Source of the DNA: Bacteroidota bacterium
GTDB taxonomy: Bacteria; Bacteroidota; Bacteroidia; B-17B0; Aurantibacillaceae
DNA length: 64,000 nt
Assembly (NCBI GenBank): GCA_018267655.1
Contig: JAFDYB010000009.1
Location: forward strand, 43,354-107,353
Reading direction: 5' to 3'
The notes below the pieces were generated by a model. The model was not told where the DNA came from, made no database searches, and was given only the letters and a program-made list of their open reading frames with translations. Each line of letters begins with the position of its first letter. The first letter of the stretch is position 1. The position numbers were made by a program, and so were the translations under genes. Below, in pieces: positions 18,082-26,384 of this stretch.

Positions 18082-18086
18082 CACTA

Positions 18087-18440
18087 ATGAAAATTTTTAT
18101 CCCCATTTTTTCTGTTTTTTTTCTATTGGCTTGTAATCATAAAACCAATTTTTCGGCTTTGCCCCAAGTTAGTTTTGCTAAAGATATTCAGCCTTTAATT
18201 GCAAGCAATTGCACTATGGCAGGTTGCCATTCGCCCACTGATAATTTAATTACGCCCTTGCAAAATTATGTGGACATAGCCCACTACGTAAGCCCCGGCA
18301 ACCCAAACAACAGTAAATTATACAATGTTATAACTGCATTAAATAACGATGTTATGCCTAAAAAACCATACCCTCCTTTACCACCAGAGCAAATAGGTTA
18401 TATTTATACATGGATAGGACAAGGCGCTAAAAATAATTAA
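18087..18440 (+). CDS. Cytochrome-c-like lipoprotein with atypical C-x4-CH motif
   Basis: A 117-aa protein. The signal peptide ends in a lipobox, FFLLAC (Cys at about residue 16). The mature part begins VSFAKDIQPLIASNCTMAGCHS, the pattern of small 'cytochrome c domain' proteins in which FxxDIxPIxxxxC leads to the haem site; here the spacing is C-x4-CH rather than C-x2-CH. The second half, NDVMPKKPYPPLPPEQIGYIYTWIGQGAKNN, supplies the distal Met (MP) and the typical W-x-x-x-G ending. It is probably an outer-membrane-anchored redox protein. It is the first gene of a four-gene plus-strand run behind the duplicated promoter. Confidence 0.75.
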   Translation: MKIFIPIFSVFFLLACNHKTNFSALPQVSFAKDIQPLIASNCTMAGCHSPTDNLITPLQNYVDIAHYVSPGNPNNSKLYNVITALNNDVMPKKPYPPLPPEQIGYIYTWIGQGAKNN

Positions 18441-18555
18441 GACTATTGATTTTGATTTTTTTTTGAACAAAAGCAAATTAAATACTTAAAAATACTATTA
18501 AAAAAATGTAACCTTTGCGGTAAATTTAAACTCTAAAAGAAAAAGACAAAGTGTA

Positions 18556-18957
18556 ATGTTGAAAAGCATAAGATATTCTTTAATAATTTTGACACTATTG
18601 CTGTTTAGCTCTTGTTACAAAGATAATTTTGGAGAGCGTTATCCTTCAAGCCCTGGTGTTGTAGGTCCCTGTAGCGATACTACACTTACCATAAGTTACT
18701 CATTGCAAATAACACCTATACTAAACAACACAAGCTATAATTGTATGGGTTGCCACGGAGCTTCGTACCATGGTGTAACAAAGCTATCAACATACAGCGG
18801 TGTTGCCGCTGTAGCCCAAAATGGTAATTTAGTATCTTCGGTAGCTTGGGATAATAGCAGTATTCAAAAAATGCCTCAAGGTTCACTTTCGCGCATATCT
18901 TCATGCGACATAGCAACAATTCGCGCATGGGTTCGTCAAGGTTACCAAAATAATTAA
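18556..18957 (+). CDS. Cytochrome-c-like lipoprotein with CxxCH motif
   Basis: A 133-aa protein. The lipoprotein signal is LLLFSSCYKDNFGERYPS (Cys at about residue 20). The haem-type site is SYNCMGCHGASYHG (CMGCH at about residues 64-68), and the distal Met candidate is in IQKMPQGS. The ending IRAWVRQGYQNN parallels the upstream lipoprotein, so the two look like diverged paralogs. A canonical CxxCH is present here but not upstream. The DUF5777 barrel gene follows 9 bases after the stop. Confidence 0.8.
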   Translation: MLKSIRYSLIILTLLLFSSCYKDNFGERYPSSPGVVGPCSDTTLTISYSLQITPILNNTSYNCMGCHGASYHGVTKLSTYSGVAAVAQNGNLVSSVAWDNSSIQKMPQGSLSRISSCDIATIRAWVRQGYQNN

Positions 18958-18966
18958 CTTTACAGA

Positions 18967-19860
18967 ATGAAATTACACTACTTTACTTTGTTTTTTTGTT
19001 TTTTTTTAAATCAAATGAATTCACAAAATTCAGATGACTTATTAAAAATGGTAGATCAAAAACCGGCTAAAGAAATTACAACGGCTACATTTAAAACTAC
19101 ACGTTTAATAAATTTTCATACTATTGAAGTGCTTGGTAAACGCAGCCTTGATTTTAGAATTTCGCATCGCTTTGGAGACATGAACCAAGGTGTTTATCAA
19201 GCCTGGGGAATTGATGGTGGCGCTAATATTCGTTTAGGTTTAGAATATAGCCACGATGGGCGTTTTATGTTTGGCATAGGTCGCACATCTATCAATAAAA
19301 TTGTTGATGGTTTCTTAAAATATAGATTATTACGACAAGATAACGCCAATATGCCAATAAGCATTACATTATTCTCTGGGGCCTATCACACATTTGAGCG
19401 CACCTACGTTAACAGTGTTAAATATTATGAATTTCCCAGCGATCGTTTATCATTTTGCAATCAAATCATGATTGCAAGAAAATTTAATTCACGCTTTTCA
19501 CTTCAAATCACAGGAGCCATGGTGCATGTTAACTTAGTTCCAAACATTACCGATAAAAACGATTGTTACATAGTAGGAGCAGTTGCCCGCTACAAATTTA
19601 CCAAACGACAAGCTATTACAATTGAGTATGGTTATCGCTTAAATAATTACAGTAACACCCCTTATTACAATAGCTTTGGTGTTGGGTATGATATAGAAAC
19701 CGGAGGTCATGTGTTTCAAGTTCATTTTACAAACTCAACCGGGTTAACCGAAGATCAATATTTTATGTACTCTCAAAGCAATTGGAGTAATTGGGGAATA
19801 CGCTTAGGTTTCAATATATCTCGTGTGTTTACGCTACAAAAAAGAAATTACGATAATTAA
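18967..19860 (+). CDS. DUF5777 family outer-membrane beta-barrel protein
   Basis: A 297-aa protein with a signal peptide (LNQMNSQ) and a short soluble lead (DDLLKMVDQ). The TTRLINFHTIEVLGKRSLDFRISHRFGDMNQG region is a strong DUF5777 signature. Repeated amphipathic strands follow, ending in an aromatic residue and a short charged tail. Proteins of this family are predicted barrels; I recall them next to cytochrome c-like and YceI genes. The position 9 bases after a CxxCH lipoprotein and 10 bases before yceI fits a module working at the outer membrane. Molecular role unknown. Confidence 0.85.
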   Translation: MKLHYFTLFFCFFLNQMNSQNSDDLLKMVDQKPAKEITTATFKTTRLINFHTIEVLGKRSLDFRISHRFGDMNQGVYQAWGIDGGANIRLGLEYSHDGRFMFGIGRTSINKIVDGFLKYRLLRQDNANMPISITLFSGAYHTFERTYVNSVKYYEFPSDRLSFCNQIMIARKFNSRFSLQITGAMVHVNLVPNITDKNDCYIVGAVARYKFTKRQAITIEYGYRLNNYSNTPYYNSFGVGYDIETGGHVFQVHFTNSTGLTEDQYFMYSQSNWSNWGIRLGFNISRVFTLQKRNYDN

Positions 19861-19870
19861 AATTTTTAAA

Positions 19871-20419
19871 ATGAAATACCATAGCATTTTTCTTCTTTGC
19901 TTAACTATGGCAACAACATTTACACAAGCCCAAATTTATGTGGCAGATAAGTGTAAAATTAGCTTTTTCAGTCAAGCCAAACTTGAAAATATTGATGCCA
20001 CAAACACCATAACTAAGCCCGTATTTAATGCAGCTAATGGCAATTTTGCAATAAAGGCAAGCCAAACTGCATTTAATTTTAAATCTGCTTTAATGCAAGA
20101 ACATTATAACGAAAATTATATTGAAAGCGAAAAATATCCCTTTGCAACTTTTACCGGAAAAATTAATGAAACAGTAAACTACTCATCAACGACTGCACAA
20201 AACATAACAATGACAGGCACTCTCGATATGCATGGCGTTAACTTGCCACGTACAATTGAAGGAACATTAATAGCTAAAGACGGAAAAATAATTTTAGAAT
20301 CGAAATTTGATGTAAAGCTTAGCGATTATAAAATAAAAGTTCCTTCACTGTACATTGAAAAAATTGCTGAAGTTGTGCAAGTTACTTTTTATACAGAACT
20401 GGTGCCCGCTAAAAAATAA
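19871..20419 (+). CDS. YceI family periplasmic lipid-binding-type protein
   Basis: The start is taken at the ATG at 19871 rather than the longer frame from 19823, because MKYHSIFLLCLTMATTFTQAQ is a clean signal peptide. The mature 160-aa part fits the YceI lipocalin-like barrel: KCKISFFSQAKLENIDATN, FKSALMQEHYNENYIESEKYPFATFTGKI and ITMTGTLDMHGVNLPRTIEG. YceI proteins bind isoprenoid or other long-chain lipids such as quinone-like molecules. It is the last gene of the 18087-20419 run, a context that suggests a lipophilic electron carrier or its precursor as ligand. Confidence 0.9.
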   Translation: MKYHSIFLLCLTMATTFTQAQIYVADKCKISFFSQAKLENIDATNTITKPVFNAANGNFAIKASQTAFNFKSALMQEHYNENYIESEKYPFATFTGKINETVNYSSTTAQNITMTGTLDMHGVNLPRTIEGTLIAKDGKIILESKFDVKLSDYKIKVPSLYIEKIAEVVQVTFYTELVPAKK

Positions 20420-20513
20420 AACTAATTGCTTATTTAAGCGATGCTTAAAATCAATTAAACAAAATTTTATTGCTATAAATTTTATTGTTAATTTGCATTT
20501 GGTTTATATTTTT

Positions 20514-21200
20514 ATGCAAAAATCAGATATTTTATTTTTAGATATTGAAACTGTACCCATAACTTATAATTACACTAACTTACCAAAAGATGCAAAATTA
20601 TTATGGGATAAAAAAAATGCTTATTCAAAAGAGCAAACTGCCGAAGAACTTTACGCAAAAGCCGGTATATTTGCTGAATTTGCAAAGGTTATTGTAATTG
20701 GAGTTGGTTATTATAATGCCGATGTTTTTAGAATTAGAACATTTAGTGGCGATGACGAATTGGAAATATTAAAGCAATTTTCTGATTTTTTAACTAAATA
20801 TTTTTCAAATACAAATCAAGTATTATGCGCCCACAACGGAAAAGAATTTGATTTTCCGTTTCTTTGCCGAAGATTTATAATAAACAGCATTCCTTTGCCA
20901 AACAGTTTAAACATACAGGGAAAGAAACCATGGGAAATTAAGCATATTGATACAATGGAAATGTGGAAATTTGGTGACTATAAAAATTACACATCACTTA
21001 ATTTACTTGCATATGCCTTAAACATTCCCTCACCAAAAGATGATATAGATGGCAGCGAAGTATCAAAGGTTTATTACGAACAAAAAAACTTAAATCGTAT
21101 TGAAACTTATTGTAAAAAAGATGTTTTAACACTTGCTCGAATTTACAACAGATTTATTGGCGAAAAAACTATAGAAGATAACGAGGTAATATATGCTTAA
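20514..21200 (+). CDS. DnaQ-like / PolB-type predicted 3'-5' exonuclease
   Basis: The start is taken at ATG 20514 (MQKSDILFLDIETVP), because that places the exonuclease I motif DIET at residues 10-13; the frame upstream of it looks non-coding. The 228-aa protein has ExoI (LDIETVP), ExoII (CAHNGKEFDFPFL) and ExoIII (YCKKDVLTLARIYNRF) with the expected acidic residues. It belongs to the predicted 3'-5' exonucleases related to the DNA polymerase B proofreading domain that stand alone in many Bacteroidota. It overlaps gpsA by 8 bases. Confidence 0.85.
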   Translation: MQKSDILFLDIETVPITYNYTNLPKDAKLLWDKKNAYSKEQTAEELYAKAGIFAEFAKVIVIGVGYYNADVFRIRTFSGDDELEILKQFSDFLTKYFSNTNQVLCAHNGKEFDFPFLCRRFIINSIPLPNSLNIQGKKPWEIKHIDTMEMWKFGDYKNYTSLNLLAYALNIPSPKDDIDGSEVSKVYYEQKNLNRIETYCKKDVLTLARIYNRFIGEKTIEDNEVIYA

Positions 21201-22194
21201 CAACAAACATAAAATTAGCGTTTTAGGAAGTGGAAGCTGGGCCACCGCACTTGTTAAACTTTTACTTAATAATTGTAACAATGTTAATTGGTACATACGC
21301 AACCAAAATGATATTGAACATATTAAAAAACATAAAACTAATCCAAAATATTTAAGTTCGGTTGAGTTTGACACAACAAAAATAAATTTCTTTAACTCAA
21401 TTTCTGATTGCGTTACCTCCGGTGACATTATTGTACTTGCAATACCATCGGCATTTTTTCATAATCAGTTTAAAACAATTAAGCACACCGAGTTAAAAAA
21501 CAAATTATTTTTTTCAGCCATAAAAGGGATTGTACCCGAAGTGAATTTAATTGTGGGCGAATATTTGCATAACGAATACGCTATTAATTATGATAATATT
21601 GGTGTAATAACCGGCCCCTGCCATGCTGAAGAAGTGGCGCTTGAAAAATTAAGCTACCTTACTATTGCCTGTCAAAACAACACAAATGGATTAATGATAA
21701 GCAAAGCTCTAAACTGCAGATATTTAAATAGCACGGTTAGTGACGATATTTATGGCACCGAATATAGCGCTGTGCTAAAAAATGTAATTGCAATTGCCGG
21801 CGGTATTTGCCATGGCTTAGGTTACGGCGATAATTTTATTGCAGTACTTGTTAGCAATGCCATACAAGAAATAAAACGTTTTGTAGATGCCGTACATCCT
21901 ATTAACCGCGATATAAACGCCTCAGCATATTTAGGCGATTTACTAGTAACCGTTTACTCTCAATTTAGTAGAAACCGTACATTTGGCAATATGCTTGGCA
22001 AAGGCTATGGCGTTAAACAAGCCCAATTAGAAATGAATATGGTGGCCGAAGGATTTTATGCCGTTAAATGCGTTTACGAAATAAACAGTCGCTATAAAGT
22101 GCACATGCCAATTACCGAAGCTGTTTATTCAATTTGCTACTTAAACAAGCCTCCTATAAAAGAAATTGAAAAATTAACCGCCCTTTTGTCGTAA
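21193..22194 (+). CDS. gpsA: Glycerol-3-phosphate dehydrogenase [NAD(P)+]
   Basis: A 333-aa protein. The N-terminal Rossmann motif ISVLGSGSWATAL (GxGxxA) and the LAIPSAFF segment are present. Conserved GpsA blocks are VITGPCHAEEVA (family consensus GPSxAxEVA, here with PCH), SDDIYGTEYSAVLKNVIAIAGGICHGLGYGDN (catalytic Lys in the LKN context) and RNRTFGNMLGKG. It makes sn-glycerol-3-phosphate from DHAP for phospholipid synthesis. The GPCHAEE variant is normal for Bacteroidota. It lies in a tight plus-strand run with the exonuclease and PAP2-like genes. Confidence 0.94.
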   Translation: MLNNKHKISVLGSGSWATALVKLLLNNCNNVNWYIRNQNDIEHIKKHKTNPKYLSSVEFDTTKINFFNSISDCVTSGDIIVLAIPSAFFHNQFKTIKHTELKNKLFFSAIKGIVPEVNLIVGEYLHNEYAINYDNIGVITGPCHAEEVALEKLSYLTIACQNNTNGLMISKALNCRYLNSTVSDDIYGTEYSAVLKNVIAIAGGICHGLGYGDNFIAVLVSNAIQEIKRFVDAVHPINRDINASAYLGDLLVTVYSQFSRNRTFGNMLGKGYGVKQAQLEMNMVAEGFYAVKCVYEINSRYKVHMPITEAVYSICYLNKPPIKEIEKLTALLS

Positions 22195-22205
22195 ACAACT
22201 ATTTC

Positions 22206-22838
22206 ATGAAAACAGTTTCACAAATCATCTCTATTTTATTTCACCCGTTATTAATGACTTGTTATGGGTGCATACTTCTATTTTTTGGTATCAAAAACTC
22301 TGTATTTGACATCTTAACTCCTATTGAATTAAAATGGCGAATTATTTTAATTGTATTTTTGTTTTCTGCCTTATTACCGGCATTAAATATACTTTTACTA
22401 TATCGCTACAAAGGCGTTTCAGACATTACCGTTTCGGAGCAAAAAGAAAGAAATTATCCGTTTTTAATTACCCTTATTTTTTACTTTGGGTTATACTACA
22501 TGTTACTCGATACAAGCCTTTGGTACAGCATAAAGCTTTATATATTAGGGGCGGGTTGTTCAATACTTATAGCAGGATTAATAAATTTAAGATTTAAAAT
22601 AAGCACGCACATGGTTGGCATAGGTGGCTTATTTGGTTTGATGATTTCTATTTCTAGAATTTTACATATTAATGCCATTGCAATACTGATAGCAATAATA
22701 GTAGTGGCCGGGTTAATTGGAGTTTCGCGCTTGTTCTTAAAAGAACACAAACAACTCCAAATATATTCGGGTTTTGCTTTAGGAATAGCCGTTCAATTAT
22801 GTTTATTTTTAATATTTAAAAAAAGTATTTTAGTGTAA
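22206..22838 (+). CDS. PAP2-like multi-pass membrane protein
   Basis: A 210-aa protein with about six hydrophobic segments. The pieces VSEQKERNYPFLIT, FKISTHMVGIGGLFG and KEHKQLQIYSGFALG resemble the spaced polar motifs of integral-membrane PAP2-related proteins of Bacteroidota (a His in a ST/AHM block and an H-x-x-x-QxxxGfxlG block). The canonical PAP2 phosphatase triad is incomplete, so lipid-phosphatase activity is only a guess. It follows gpsA by 11 bases and shares the A of its stop with the ATG of the SDR gene. Confidence 0.6.
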   Translation: MKTVSQIISILFHPLLMTCYGCILLFFGIKNSVFDILTPIELKWRIILIVFLFSALLPALNILLLYRYKGVSDITVSEQKERNYPFLITLIFYFGLYYMLLDTSLWYSIKLYILGAGCSILIAGLINLRFKISTHMVGIGGLFGLMISISRILHINAIAILIAIIVVAGLIGVSRLFLKEHKQLQIYSGFALGIAVQLCLFLIFKKSILV

Positions 22839-23851
22839 TGAATTTAGTAACCGGCGCAACAGGTATAATTGGAGCAAATACAATGCTTCAACTTTTGCTT
22901 TCAAATAAGCCGGTAATTGCAAGTAAGCAAGCAAACAGTAACTTAGAAGCTGTAAAAAATTTCTTTTCACTTAATAATCACATCAACTTATTTAATAATA
23001 TAAAATGGGTTGAAATTGATTTTGACGATGTGCTTTCCATAGAGGAACATTTAAAAAACATTGAAGTTATATATAATTGCATTGGCTTTGTGTCATTTAA
23101 CAACAGTCGTAAAAAGAAACTTTTAAAAACAAACTATCATGTGGTAACAAACATTGTAAACGCTTGCCTATCCTTTCCAAAAATAGCACTTTGCCACGTA
23201 AGCTCTGTGGCAACCCTGCATAATCAAGACCAAAGCGAACTTAATGAATTAACTTATTGGAAACCATCAGGCTGCGAAAGTGCATACGCCTATAGTAAAT
23301 ACAAAGGCGAATGTGAGGTGTGGCGAGGCATTGAAGAGGGGTTAAATGCCGTAATTGTTAATCCTGGAGTAGTTTTAAGTGCAGGTTTTACTAACAACAG
23401 CAGCTCTGCACTTATTAATTTTTGCTCAAAACCTAATAAATTTTATACACAAGGTATTGCTCCTTACATCAGTGCCTCAGATGTTTCAAAGTCAATGATA
23501 ATGCTGATTGATAAAAAGTTATTTGGGCAACGTTATATTTTAGTTGAAGGTAATTATACGTTTAAGACAATTTTCACTTTAATTCAAAACGAACATGGTT
23601 ATGAGGCCCCCACAAAAAGCATATCTAAAAATAAACTCCATCTCATCTCATTTTTCGAAAAAATATCTACTTTTATAACCGGAAAAGAAAGAAAACTGTC
23701 AAAATCAGCAATACAATCTGCTTTTAACAACCAGAAATATATATCAAAACACACCTCTACCCTTTTTAAGGATTTTGAGCCAATAAAGGCAACTATTCAA
23801 GCAATTTGTACAAAAAACAAATCGTTTTCGGCATCAAAAAAAGAGGACTAA
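22838..23851 (+). CDS. NAD-dependent epimerase/dehydratase (extended SDR)
   Basis: A 337-aa protein. The nucleotide-binding motif VTGATGIIGANT is at residues 4-15, followed by an acidic residue region (WVEIDFDD). VSSVATL and the YAYSKYKGECE motif supply the catalytic Ser and Tyr-x3-Lys. The C-terminal domain gives substrate specificity but is not diagnostic. It may act on a nucleotide sugar or on a lipid/dihydroflavonol-like substrate. The gene starts on the last base of the PAP2-like gene. Confidence 0.85.
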   Translation: MNLVTGATGIIGANTMLQLLLSNKPVIASKQANSNLEAVKNFFSLNNHINLFNNIKWVEIDFDDVLSIEEHLKNIEVIYNCIGFVSFNNSRKKKLLKTNYHVVTNIVNACLSFPKIALCHVSSVATLHNQDQSELNELTYWKPSGCESAYAYSKYKGECEVWRGIEEGLNAVIVNPGVVLSAGFTNNSSSALINFCSKPNKFYTQGIAPYISASDVSKSMIMLIDKKLFGQRYILVEGNYTFKTIFTLIQNEHGYEAPTKSISKNKLHLISFFEKISTFITGKERKLSKSAIQSAFNNQKYISKHTSTLFKDFEPIKATIQAICTKNKSFSASKKED

Positions 23852-23927
23852 AAAATAATTAATCATAAAAATTTTGTTTTTTGTAAGATAAATGCTTACT
23901 TTGGTCTATTATTTTGTGAAAAGTACA

Positions 23928-24545
23928 ATGCACATTGCTATAGCCGGTAACATAGGATCTGGCAAAACTACACTAACATCTCTCTTAGCGAAGCACTACA
24001 AGTGGCACGCACAATATGAAGATGCTGATGACAACCCTTATTTAAATGACTTTTACGAAGAAATGCAACGCTGGTCGTTCAATCTTCAAGTTTATTTTTT
24101 AAACAATCGTTTTAATCAAATATTAGATATTCGTAAAGGAAAACACACCGTTATACAAGACCGAACAATTTACGAAGACGCCTATATTTTTGCTCCGAAT
24201 TTACACGCCATGGGTTTAATGACCACACGCGATTTTGAAAACTACTTTAATTTATTTAAGATGATGGATGGTCTTATTAAACCACCTGACTTAATTATAT
24301 ATTTACGAGCAAGCGTGCCCACTTTAGTAAAACAAATACAAAAACGCGGAAGGGAATACGAAAACAGCATACGCTTAGATTATTTAAAAAGATTGAACGA
24401 ACGTTATGAAGCATGGCAAACCTCATACGATGGCGGTAAACTGTTGGTAGTTGATGTTGATAACATCAATTTTAGCGAAAGTAAAGAAGACTTAGGAAAA
24501 GTAATAAGATTAATAGATGCAGAATTAAACGGATTATTTAAATAA
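23928..24545 (+). CDS. Deoxynucleoside kinase
   Basis: The start is taken at ATG 23928 (MHIAIAGNIGSGKTT), since the longer frame from 23892 adds residues not expected before the P-loop. The 205-aa protein has the P-loop GNIGSGKT, the dNK block YEDADDNPYLNDFYEEMQRWSFNLQVYFL, the ERS/DRT-type motif QDRTIYEDAYIF and the LID arginines in KRGREYE. It phosphorylates deoxynucleosides for salvage; the exact base is not readable, since bacterial dAdo/dGuo kinases look alike. The SiaB-like gene follows 2 bases later. Confidence 0.92.
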   Translation: MHIAIAGNIGSGKTTLTSLLAKHYKWHAQYEDADDNPYLNDFYEEMQRWSFNLQVYFLNNRFNQILDIRKGKHTVIQDRTIYEDAYIFAPNLHAMGLMTTRDFENYFNLFKMMDGLIKPPDLIIYLRASVPTLVKQIQKRGREYENSIRLDYLKRLNERYEAWQTSYDGGKLLVVDVDNINFSESKEDLGKVIRLIDAELNGLFK

Positions 24546-24547
24546 CT

Positions 24548-25123
24548 TTGAGTAACACCATAAATAGCGCATATAGGTTCTTTGAACAAGAATACGAAAA
24601 ACACCTCCATAAAATAGGTGAAAATGGTGCTTTAATCCTTGCATACGACGGCGTATTAAATAATGAAACCATTTCAAAACTTGAATCGCAAATTGAAGAA
24701 AAAATTATAGAAAAAGGGTTTACTAAAACCGTTACAAAAAAGCTATTTTTCATTTGTGTCGAATCACTGCAAAATATGCTCATTCACGGGCAAAAAGATG
24801 AAAGTGGAAGCCAACACAATTTTTTTATCATATCTAACGATTCTGCTCATGTAAAATTAATTGCCTCAAACTTAGTGTTAAACGCTAATATTAACAAGCT
24901 TACTAACGACATGACAAAAATAAATGGATTTACTGACCCCGCAGCACTTAAAACTTTTTATTTAGAACATCTCGAGAACAATGAAATGAGCGAAAAAGGC
25001 GGAGCCGGGTTAGGATTTATAACTATTGCCATGAAAAGTGGAAATAAATTAAATTACAACTTCTCTACTATAAACGATAAGCACTCCATGTTTTTACTTG
25101 AATCAAGTATTAACCTCGAATAA
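24548..25123 (+). CDS. SiaB-like protein kinase (DUF6272 family)
   Basis: A 191-aa protein starting at a TTG. The segment LFFICVESLQNMLIHGQ is an N-box of the GHKL/HATPase type (E-x-x-x-N), and EKGGAGLGFITIAMKSG is a G-box with glycine-rich ATP lid. This is the fold of SpoIIAB/SiaB-like Ser/Thr protein kinases that phosphorylate STAS-type antagonists. The usual partners are a SpoIIE-type PP2C phosphatase and a SiaC/STAS protein. No SiaC-like gene is adjacent. A SpoIIE phosphatase sits 9 kb away (33865-37503). The TTG start is weakly supported, but no in-frame ATG lies nearby. Confidence 0.75.
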   Translation: MSNTINSAYRFFEQEYEKHLHKIGENGALILAYDGVLNNETISKLESQIEEKIIEKGFTKTVTKKLFFICVESLQNMLIHGQKDESGSQHNFFIISNDSAHVKLIASNLVLNANINKLTNDMTKINGFTDPAALKTFYLEHLENNEMSEKGGAGLGFITIAMKSGNKLNYNFSTINDKHSMFLLESSINLE

Positions 25124-25135
25124 AATTAGCAGCCA

Positions 25136-26278
25136 ATGCTACAACCTAAAACGGTATTATTTCTTACCGCATGGTATCCAACCAACGAGCAGCCAAGCCA
25201 CGGAATTTTTGTAAAAAATCATGCAATTGCATTAAGTAATTATTGCAATGTAGTGGTGATCTACGCCCACTCTTCAATCCATTCCAATAACAAGCTCATA
25301 AAAAATCAAGTTTCAGAAAGTTTTACAGAATATATTTTAGCTTACCCAAAAAGCAAATACAACATTCCACTATTTTCTTCCATCATAAAATTATATCGTT
25401 ACAAAAAAGCATACAAAACTTTATACACTCAAATTTGCCATCATAAATTTGATAGCATACAAGCCAATATTGCTTTTCCAACAGCTTTAGTTACAAATTA
25501 TTTTCAAAAAAAATTAAAATTGCAAGTCGTATTATTAGAGCATTGGACCGGATACCTCAAAGAAGATGGGCGGTATAAAGGCTTTATTAATAAATTTTTT
25601 ACAAAAAAAATTGTATCGCAGTCAAAACAAATTTTATGCGTTTCAGAAGCGCTTGTTTCAGCAATGAAGGCTCATAAGCTAAATGGAAATTACAAGCTCG
25701 TTTACAATGTAGTTGATACAGCAGTTTTTAATTTAGAGGGCAAGCATCAAGCTAATATTTTTCGGTTAATTCATGTTTCTTCACTCGATCCTTTGCAAAA
25801 AAATTTAGGCTCAATACTTCACGTTATCAAAACTATTCAAATGTATATGCCTGTTACGTTAACCGTTATTGGCGGAACTAATCAATTAATTGATCAATAC
25901 AAAAACTTATGTATTCAAAATAACATTTCAGAAGTTTTATTTTTAGGGAACCTCTCCCCCGTTCGTTTGGCCGAAGAACTCAAAAAATCATCAGCACTCA
26001 TTTTGTTTAGTCGGTTTGAAAATTTACCGGTTGTTGTTTTAGAAGCAATGGCTTGTGGCTTACCAATAATTTCAAGCAAAGTAGGAATGCTTGAAAAACT
26101 AATTGTACCTGAAACAGGTATATTAATCCCGATAAATGATAACGCAGAATTAGAAAAAGTGTTAAGTAGCTTTTTAAAAGGGAATATAACGTTTAATGCC
26201 ACAAGAGCATTTAATATTATTAACGAATCAGCATCAATTACAGTTGTTGGCAAAGCGCTTTACGAAACACATTTTTAA
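25136..26278 (+). CDS. Glycosyltransferase family 4 (GT-B)
   Basis: A 380-aa GT-B protein. The N-terminal PTNEQPSHGIFVKNHAIALS is typical of GT4 enzymes acting on lipid-linked acceptors. The C-terminal donor site includes RLIHVSSLDPLQKNLGSIL and the E-x7-E motif in FENLPVVVLEAMACGLPIISSKVGMLEKLI. Donor and acceptor cannot be read. It lies 12 bases after the SiaB-like gene, at the end of the plus-strand run, separate from the glycan locus at 40-55 kb. Confidence 0.88.
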   Translation: MLQPKTVLFLTAWYPTNEQPSHGIFVKNHAIALSNYCNVVVIYAHSSIHSNNKLIKNQVSESFTEYILAYPKSKYNIPLFSSIIKLYRYKKAYKTLYTQICHHKFDSIQANIAFPTALVTNYFQKKLKLQVVLLEHWTGYLKEDGRYKGFINKFFTKKIVSQSKQILCVSEALVSAMKAHKLNGNYKLVYNVVDTAVFNLEGKHQANIFRLIHVSSLDPLQKNLGSILHVIKTIQMYMPVTLTVIGGTNQLIDQYKNLCIQNNISEVLFLGNLSPVRLAEELKKSSALILFSRFENLPVVVLEAMACGLPIISSKVGMLEKLIVPETGILIPINDNAELEKVLSSFLKGNITFNATRAFNIINESASITVVGKALYETHF

Positions 26279-26384
26279 TATTTACTTGGTTTTACCCAAT
26301 AATCATTATAACTTAACTCATTTCTATATTCTAGAAAAATACTACCGTGCATACGTTATTGAATAACACAAAGTATAAAGTGCT

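Larger units (their letters stand above)
18044..18085 (+). repeat. Perfect 21-bp tandem duplication containing a promoter core
   Basis: Bases 18044-18064 and 18065-18085 are identical; each unit carries AATTAATTTTGCACT. Both copies contain an exact TAnnTTTG box. The second copy ends one base before the ATG of the downstream gene. Confidence 0.9.

Noticed and set aside
20355..20513. N-terminal extension of the exonuclease frame
   Set aside because: It overlaps the end of yceI, is rich in Lys/Cys/Leu without family resemblance, and the DnaQ-like fold starts cleanly at 20514.
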